NCBI GenBank assembly: GCA_964511405.1
Contig: CAZEFK010000263.1
Coordinates: forward strand, 1 to 9,054
Origin: CAZEFK01 sp964511405
Lineage (GTDB): Bacteria > Pseudomonadota > Alphaproteobacteria > Elsterales > Elsteraceae
DNA length: 9,054 nt
Reading direction: 5' to 3'
The notes under the pieces were generated by a model. The model was not told where the DNA came from and did not search any database. It was given only the letters and a program-made list of their open reading frames with translations. Shown here one piece after another: positions 5,030 to 9,054 of this stretch. How positions within the stretch are numbered: position 1 is the stretch's first letter; every line of letters begins with the position of its first letter. A program made the position numbers and the translations under genes.

Positions 5030-6400
5030 ATGGACAATCGCCGCGCTTGGCGGTCTCTCGCATTCTCGGCCTGCGTCGCCGGGCTCGGCGCGCTCGCCCA
5101 GCCGGCTGCCGCCGGCCAGACCATCACGGCCTGGTGGAACCAGGGCTACTATCCAGCCGAGGACCAGGCCCTGCGCGACACCGTCGCCGCTTGGGAGAAG
5201 CAGACCGGCAACAAGGTCGACCTGACCTTCTACAACGGGTCCGACCTGCCGGCGAAGATCATCTCGGCAATGACGACCGGCGATGTCCCCGACATCTGCT
5301 ATGTCGATAACGCCGATTTCCTGCTGCTGCCGCAGGCGGCATGGAATGACAAGGTCGTCGATGCCAGCGACATCGTGAACTCGCAGAAGGCCGAGTACAG
5401 CCAGACGGCGCTGACCGCCGCCAGCCTGTACGACAATGCCCAGCACAAGCGCAGTTTCTTCGGCATCCCGCTGAAGCAGCAGGCGCTGCACTACTTCGTG
5501 TGGCGGCCGCTGGTCGAGGCCGCCGGCTACAAGGTCGACGATATTCCCAAGACCTGGGAGCAGTATTTCGACTTCTTCCAGGACGTGCAGAAGAAGCTGC
5601 GCGCCAAGGGCCAGCGGGTGTACGGCCTGGGCTATTCCATGGCCACGAAGGACAGCGACAGCACCTACCTGTTCAACCAGTTCCTGGTCTCTTATGGCGG
5701 CCAGATCGTGACCCCCGACGGCAAGCTGCACACCGACGATCCCAAGGTGCGCGAGGCCGCGATCAAGGCCCTGACCAAGCTGACCACGCCCTACAAGGAG
5801 GGCTACGTGCCGCCGGGCGCCATCAACTGGGGCGATCCCGACAACAACAGCGCCTTCTACGCCAAGCAGATCGTGATGACGCCCAACGCGTCGCTGTCGA
5901 TCCCGGTCGCCCAGGCCGAGAAGAAGGAGCAGTACGAGCACGAGATCCTGACCCAGGCGCAGCCCCAGGGCCCGGATGGCAAGCCGATCACCTCTCTGGT
6001 CTCGATCAAGCTCGCCTTCCTGCCCAAGGGCGGCAAGAATACCGACGCCGCCAAGGCCTTCATGACCTACCTGATCCAGCCGAAGAACCTGGACGGCTAC
6101 CTGGTGGCGGCGCGCGGCCGCTGGCTGCCGGTCATGCCCTCGCTGGTCAAGACCGATCCGTTCTGGACCGATCCGAAGGACCCGCACCTGCCGGTCGCCA
6201 CCCATCAGGAGGTCGACGGCCCGACCCAGCCCTGGTTCCACGCCTTCAACCCCGCCTACGCCGACGTCAATGCCCAGCAGGTCTGGGGCAAGGCCGAAGC
6301 GGCGGTCATGCAAGGCGGCCAGACCCCGGCCCAGGCGGTCGACGCGGCCTTCCAGCAGATCAACGCCATCTTCGCCAAATATCCGGTCCCGGCCCAATAA
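5030..6400 (+). CDS. Carbohydrate ABC transporter substrate-binding protein
   Basis: A 456-residue periplasmic binding protein of the extracellular solute-binding family 1 (MalE-like), which captures a sugar or related solute and hands it to the membrane permeases. The first 28 residues are a Sec-type signal peptide: RRAWR positive end, hydrophobic core, and a PAAA site before GQT. There is no lipobox Cys. The mature protein opens with TITAWWNQGYYP and then has ETN-type binding-protein features: an acidic/aromatic AWEKQTGNKVDLTFYNGSDLPAKII, the GDVPDICYVDNADF segment, and FFGIPLKQQALHYFVWRPLVEAAGY, matching the inter-lobe region of the family. The C-terminus has AAVMQGGQTPAQAVDAA, the usual final helix. 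It begins the operon with a strong ribosome binding site and a structured leader, and the permease gene follows after 18 nt. The substrate cannot be read from the sequence. Confidence 0.93.
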   Translation: MDNRRAWRSLAFSACVAGLGALAQPAAAGQTITAWWNQGYYPAEDQALRDTVAAWEKQTGNKVDLTFYNGSDLPAKIISAMTTGDVPDICYVDNADFLLLPQAAWNDKVVDASDIVNSQKAEYSQTALTAASLYDNAQHKRSFFGIPLKQQALHYFVWRPLVEAAGYKVDDIPKTWEQYFDFFQDVQKKLRAKGQRVYGLGYSMATKDSDSTYLFNQFLVSYGGQIVTPDGKLHTDDPKVREAAIKALTKLTTPYKEGYVPPGAINWGDPDNNSAFYAKQIVMTPNASLSIPVAQAEKKEQYEHEILTQAQPQGPDGKPITSLVSIKLAFLPKGGKNTDAAKAFMTYLIQPKNLDGYLVAARGRWLPVMPSLVKTDPFWTDPKDPHLPVATHQEVDGPTQPWFHAFNPAYADVNAQQVWGKAEAAVMQGGQTPAQAVDAAFQQINAIFAKYPVPAQ

Positions 6401-6401
6401 C

Positions 6402-6419
6402 ATGGACCGCCTGACCTGA
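6402..6419 (+). other. Five-codon mini-ORF between binding protein and permease genes
   Basis: ATG at 6402, one base after the binding-protein stop, reads MDRLT and ends in a TGA at 6417-6419. That TGA shares its A with the ATG of the permease (TGATG). Such an overlap can couple translation by reinitiation, but the mini-ORF has no ribosome binding site of its own and may be chance. Confidence 0.2.
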
Positions 6420-7321
6420 TGGCCGGCGTCTCGGCCCTGGACTCCCGGCCCGCGCGCGGCGCCCTGGCGCGCGCGGGCAGTCTCATGAGCGGCTCGGAGT
6501 CGGCCTGGGCGGTCGCCTTCGTGCTGCCTTACGTCGCGGTGTTCTTCGCCTTCGTGCTGTACCCGGTGGGGTATGGCCTGTGGTTGGGCAGTTCGCCGGC
6601 CAGCTATGCCGCGCTGTTCGACGACCCGATCTATCTCAGGTCCGTCCTCAACACCCTGGTGTTCCTAGCCGTTGGCGTGAACCTGAAGCTGTTCCTGGCG
6701 CTGTTGCTGTCGGGCTTCTTCATGCGGCCCGAGCGCTGGGTGCGCTGGCTGCTTCTGGTGTTCGTGCTGCCCTGGGCGGTGCCGCTGATCCCGACCTTCA
6801 TTTCGTTCAACTGGATGCTCAACGGCCAGTGGGGCCTGATCAACAACGTGATCTGGGTGCTGTTCCAGGCCGACGGCCCGCCCTGGCTCGACTCGGCGGT
6901 GCTGGCCATGGGCTCCAACATCGTCGCCTACATCTGGAAGTGGCTGCCGTTCTGGACGCTGATCTTCCTGGCCGGGCGCATGGCGATCCCGAAGGAGCTG
7001 TACGAGGCCGCCGACGTCGATGGTGCGACCGGCCTGAAGCGCTTCGTCCACGTGACCTTCCCGGTCATGGCCAACCTCTACTGGGTGTGCACCATGCTCT
7101 CCACCATCTGGACGCTGGGCGACTTCAACACCGTGCACTTCGTCAGCGGCGGCGGCCCGGCGCTGCAGACCCACGTGCTGGCGACGCTGGGCATCCGCAA
7201 CGCCTTCGAGCTCAGCAACCCGGGCATGGGCATGGCGGCGGTGATCTCGGCGCTGCCGCTGCTGATCCCGCTGGTGGTGTTCCTGATGCGCAAGCTGACC
7301 AAGGGCGAGGTCCGGCTGTGA
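6419..7321 (+). CDS. Carbohydrate ABC transporter permease, MalF/UgpA type
   Basis: A 300-residue inner-membrane subunit that forms half of the importer channel. About six hydrophobic segments are visible, starting with AWAVAFVLPYVAVFFAFVLY (29-48) and including WLLLVFVLPWAVPLIPTF and ALPLLIPLVVFLM near the end. The conserved cytoplasmic EAA loop, which docks on the ATPase, reads YEAADVDGATGLKRFVHVTFP, with E196-A-A and Gly202. The ATG at 6419 is 18 nt after the binding-protein stop but lacks a good ribosome binding site. The in-frame ATG at 6485, right after a strong hairpin, would give 278 residues starting MSGSESAW and is a serious alternative. The stop codon overlaps the next permease start. 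The family is certain; the start is uncertain. Confidence 0.93.
   Translation: MAGVSALDSRPARGALARAGSLMSGSESAWAVAFVLPYVAVFFAFVLYPVGYGLWLGSSPASYAALFDDPIYLRSVLNTLVFLAVGVNLKLFLALLLSGFFMRPERWVRWLLLVFVLPWAVPLIPTFISFNWMLNGQWGLINNVIWVLFQADGPPWLDSAVLAMGSNIVAYIWKWLPFWTLIFLAGRMAIPKELYEAADVDGATGLKRFVHVTFPVMANLYWVCTMLSTIWTLGDFNTVHFVSGGGPALQTHVLATLGIRNAFELSNPGMGMAAVISALPLLIPLVVFLMRKLTKGEVRL
6448..6478 (+). other. GC-rich 11-bp hairpin near the permease start
   Basis: The 11-base arms 6448-6458 and 6468-6478 are perfectly complementary around a 9-nt loop. The hairpin lies between the two possible permease starts (6419 and 6485). In binding-protein-dependent operons a structure here can protect the upstream binding-protein mRNA and lower permease synthesis, as between malE and malF. 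That role is inference. Confidence 0.5.
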
Positions 7322-8175
7322 GCGCGGTCAGCAGCCGCGCGCGGCGCGGCTGGAACGAGGCCGGCGCCATCCTGGTCGGGATCCTGATCCTGATCTGGAC
7401 GCTGACCCCGCTCTACAACATGGTCCTGGTCGCGGTGCAGGAAAAGGAGGACGTGTTCGCCACCAATATCTGGCCGCCGCATCCGACGCTCAACGCCTTC
7501 GCCACGGTCATCCACGAAGGCTACTGGTACGTCGCCAACTATTGGCGGCAGATGGGCAACAGCCTGTTCATCGGCGTCATGGTCGCGCTCCTGACGCTGG
7601 CGATCGGCTCGCTGGCCAGCTTCGCGATCGTGCGGCTCAAGATCCGCCTGGGCTGGCTGTTGACCAACGCCGCCCTGCTGACCTACGTGATCCCCATGTC
7701 GTTCCTGGCGATCCCGTTCTTCCGGATCATGCAGGGCTACGGTCTGGCCGACAATCCGTGGGCGGTGATCGCGATCGAGGTGACCTTCGCCACGCCCTAC
7801 GCGATCTTCATCTTCTCCCAATATGCGGCCAGCATCCCGGACGAGCTGGACGAGGCGGCGCGCATCGACGGCGCCTCGGTGCCGCAGGTCTTCTGGCGCA
7901 TCTATCTGCCGCTGATGGCGCCGGCGCTGGTCGCCATCGGCACCTATGCGCTGCTCTTGGCCTGGAACGAGTATCTGTACGCGTTCCTGCTGCTGTCGTC
8001 GGACTCGACCCTGACCGTGCCGGTAGTGCTGGGCAAGTTCCTGAACAGCGACGAGGCGCCCTGGAACTACCTGATGGCCGCCTCGATCCTCTACGCCCTA
8101 CCGCCGTTGGTGATCTATTACGTATTCCGCCGCTACATGACTGCCGGCCTGACCATGGGCGGCGTCAAGGGCTGA
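7318..8175 (+). CDS. Carbohydrate ABC transporter permease, MalG/UgpE type
   Basis: A 285-residue inner-membrane subunit, the partner of the preceding permease. It starts with GTG at 7318, overlapping the previous stop (GTGA), which indicates translational coupling and equal stoichiometry. The hydrophobic segments include AILVGILILIWTLTPLYNMV (22-41), LFIGVMVALLTLAIGSLASF, LLTYVIPMSFLAIPFF and the final LPPLVIYYVF. The EAA loop reads DELDEAARIDGASVPQVFWR with E179-A-A, followed by IYLPL, the standard ATPase-docking element. It ends with MTAGLTMGGVKG, the usual C-terminus of MalG-type permeases. No ATPase gene follows; the next gene is convergent and overlaps by 11 bp. The energising ATPase must come from elsewhere. 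Confidence 0.95.
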   Translation: MSAVSSRARRGWNEAGAILVGILILIWTLTPLYNMVLVAVQEKEDVFATNIWPPHPTLNAFATVIHEGYWYVANYWRQMGNSLFIGVMVALLTLAIGSLASFAIVRLKIRLGWLLTNAALLTYVIPMSFLAIPFFRIMQGYGLADNPWAVIAIEVTFATPYAIFIFSQYAASIPDELDEAARIDGASVPQVFWRIYLPLMAPALVAIGTYALLLAWNEYLYAFLLLSSDSTLTVPVVLGKFLNSDEAPWNYLMAASILYALPPLVIYYVFRRYMTAGLTMGGVKG

Positions 8176-9054
8176 GCTCCGCCGCCGCCTCGGCGGCGCT
8201 CAGCCGCCGCGGCTTCGGCGGTAGGTCGGACAGCCGGCCGAGCTTGAGGTCCAGGAACGCGGCTCCGGCGTCGATCGCCGCCTGGCGCAGCTCGGGCGCG
8301 GTCAGGCCGCCGACATAGGCGGCCAGCCGGGCCTGCCGGGCGTGGCCGACGACGCGGCGGACCGCGGCCGGGGCCGAAGCGCCGGTGCTGATGCCCAGGC
8401 AATCGAGATGCACCGCCTGGACCCGCTGCTGGGCCAGACGGTCCAGCTCGCGCGGGATGGTCGGTGCCGCGAATACCGGCTCGCGCGCGATCTGGCGCAG
8501 CACCATCAGCACCTCGGATAGCGGCAGATCGCCGATCTCCAGCGACGGCTCCCAGCACAGGAAGCGACTGAGCCGCCGCATTGCCTCGGGCACGGCCGAC
8601 CAGCGCTCGAGGAACGCCATCCGGTCGGACCGCCGGACCAGGGTCGCGAACGAGATCGGCAGCACCAGGAACAGCCGCTGTCCGTTCTGGATCAGCGGCC
8701 CGATGTCGGCAACCGCGCGGTCCAGCACCGCCAGGTCCAGCATGGCCAGGGCGTTGTTGGCGCGGCCGCGCTCGATCAGCCAGGCCGGACCGCGCGTGAC
8801 CCCGCCCTCGGCAACGAAGGGCTCGGCCAGATAGGTCGTCACCGCCTCGTGCTTGGCGTCCCAGAAGCCGCGATATCCCAGCGCCAGGCCGGCGAACAGG
8901 TCGGCGGCCCGGCCCATGGGCTGCAGGCGCGGCGCCGGCGCGCGGGTGCCTGCTTCGATCGGCACCAGGCGCGGCGTCGGCTGGGCGCGCTCGCCGCTGC
9001 GGCCGACCTCGCCGCCGGCAGTGCCGCGGTCGGCGCTTTCGCCCCAGTCGGGGT
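8165..9054 (-). CDS. Protein with degenerate EAL-like domain (N-terminus beyond window)
   Basis: The minus-strand frame is open from the window edge (first whole codon ending at 9052) to the TGA at 8165-8167, giving 295 residues with no required start inside. GTG at 8965 and others are possible, but the true start may lie outside. The layout recalls EAL phosphodiesterases that have lost their catalytic residues: YRGFWDAKHEAVTTYL where EAL would stand, then a helix ending in NGQRLFLVLPISFATLVRRSD in place of the LFVN strand, then FLCWEPSLEIGDLP and a later VHLDCLGIS strand. I associate this type with alphaproteobacterial hypothetical proteins. No metal-binding Glu/Asp set is evident, so c-di-GMP hydrolysis is unlikely. 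A Gly/Ala/Arg-rich linker precedes it. Its 3' end overlaps the permease gene on the other strand. The gene is real; the domain reading is tentative. Confidence 0.8.
   Translation of the reverse strand, partial: PDWGESADRGTAGGEVGRSGERAQPTPRLVPIEAGTRAPAPRLQPMGRAADLFAGLALGYRGFWDAKHEAVTTYLAEPFVAEGGVTRGPAWLIERGRANNALAMLDLAVLDRAVADIGPLIQNGQRLFLVLPISFATLVRRSDRMAFLERWSAVPEAMRRLSRFLCWEPSLEIGDLPLSEVLMVLRQIAREPVFAAPTIPRELDRLAQQRVQAVHLDCLGISTGASAPAAVRRVVGHARQARLAAYVGGLTAPELRQAAIDAGAAFLDLKLGRLSDLPPKPRRLSAAEAAAELSP
8170..8205. terminator. Strong hairpin over the convergent 3' ends
   Basis: GGCTGAGC (8170-8177) pairs with GCTCAGCC (8198-8205). Inside, GCCGCC (8181-8186) pairs with GGCGGC (8192-8197) around a 5-nt loop, leaving a 3-nt bulge. 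This gives 14 bp in total. The permease stop codon lies within the left arm and the end of the minus-strand gene covers the rest. It would act for both directions or as a 3' mRNA stabiliser. There is no U-tract. Confidence 0.5.

Noticed and set aside
4465..5310. A continuous plus-strand frame from the end of vsr into the binding-protein gene
   Set aside because: Only one piece (about 4657-4780) makes biological sense, as part of the LysR remnant; the rest is out of frame with real genes.
4895..6403. A very long minus-strand open frame opposite the binding-protein gene
   Set aside because: Its translation is Leu/Gly/Arg/Val-rich low complexity, as expected from the antisense of a high-GC gene, while the plus strand has a clear family match, signal peptide and ribosome binding site.

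Overview
The window is high-GC DNA with dense, short-spaced genes. It most resembles an alphaproteobacterium, probably of the Rhodospirillales. This is inferred from the gene families: a UgpC/MalK-type ATPase, a carbohydrate ABC operon, and a degenerate EAL-like protein of a kind I associate with that order. No 16S or other taxonomic marker is present. I see no tRNA, rRNA, CRISPR array or intact transposon.

Left part (1-1817): the 3' end of a sugar-type ABC transporter ATPase, then a YaiI/YqxD (DUF188) protein 10 nt downstream, then a convergent glutathione S-transferase (GST) on the minus strand.

Middle (about 1950-4531): a compact DNA-modification island. It holds a plus-strand C5-cytosine methyltransferase, a minus-strand unassigned protein that is the best candidate for the partner restriction endonuclease, and a plus-strand Vsr-type mismatch nicking endonuclease. 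The methyltransferase and the minus-strand gene end on directly abutting stop codons (TGATCA). The minus-strand gene and vsr start divergently about 36 bp apart. The centre of the minus-strand gene is visibly AT-richer than its surroundings, which suggests horizontal acquisition.

Right after vsr lies a frameshifted, internally deleted LysR-type regulator remnant (about 4564-4853). Its orientation relative to the GST suggests an ancestral divergent GST/LysR pair that the island separated.

Right part (4854-9054): a control region with a promoter candidate, several inverted repeats and a 9-bp leader hairpin. It precedes a carbohydrate ABC importer operon of solute-binding protein, MalF-type permease and MalG-type permease. 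The operon has no ATPase of its own in the window. It runs into a convergent minus-strand gene, with overlapping 3' ends and a strong hairpin across the junction. That last gene encodes a degenerate EAL-like protein and continues past the right edge.

The item most worth following up is the methyltransferase / unknown / Vsr cassette, whose middle gene could be an undescribed or poorly described restriction endonuclease.
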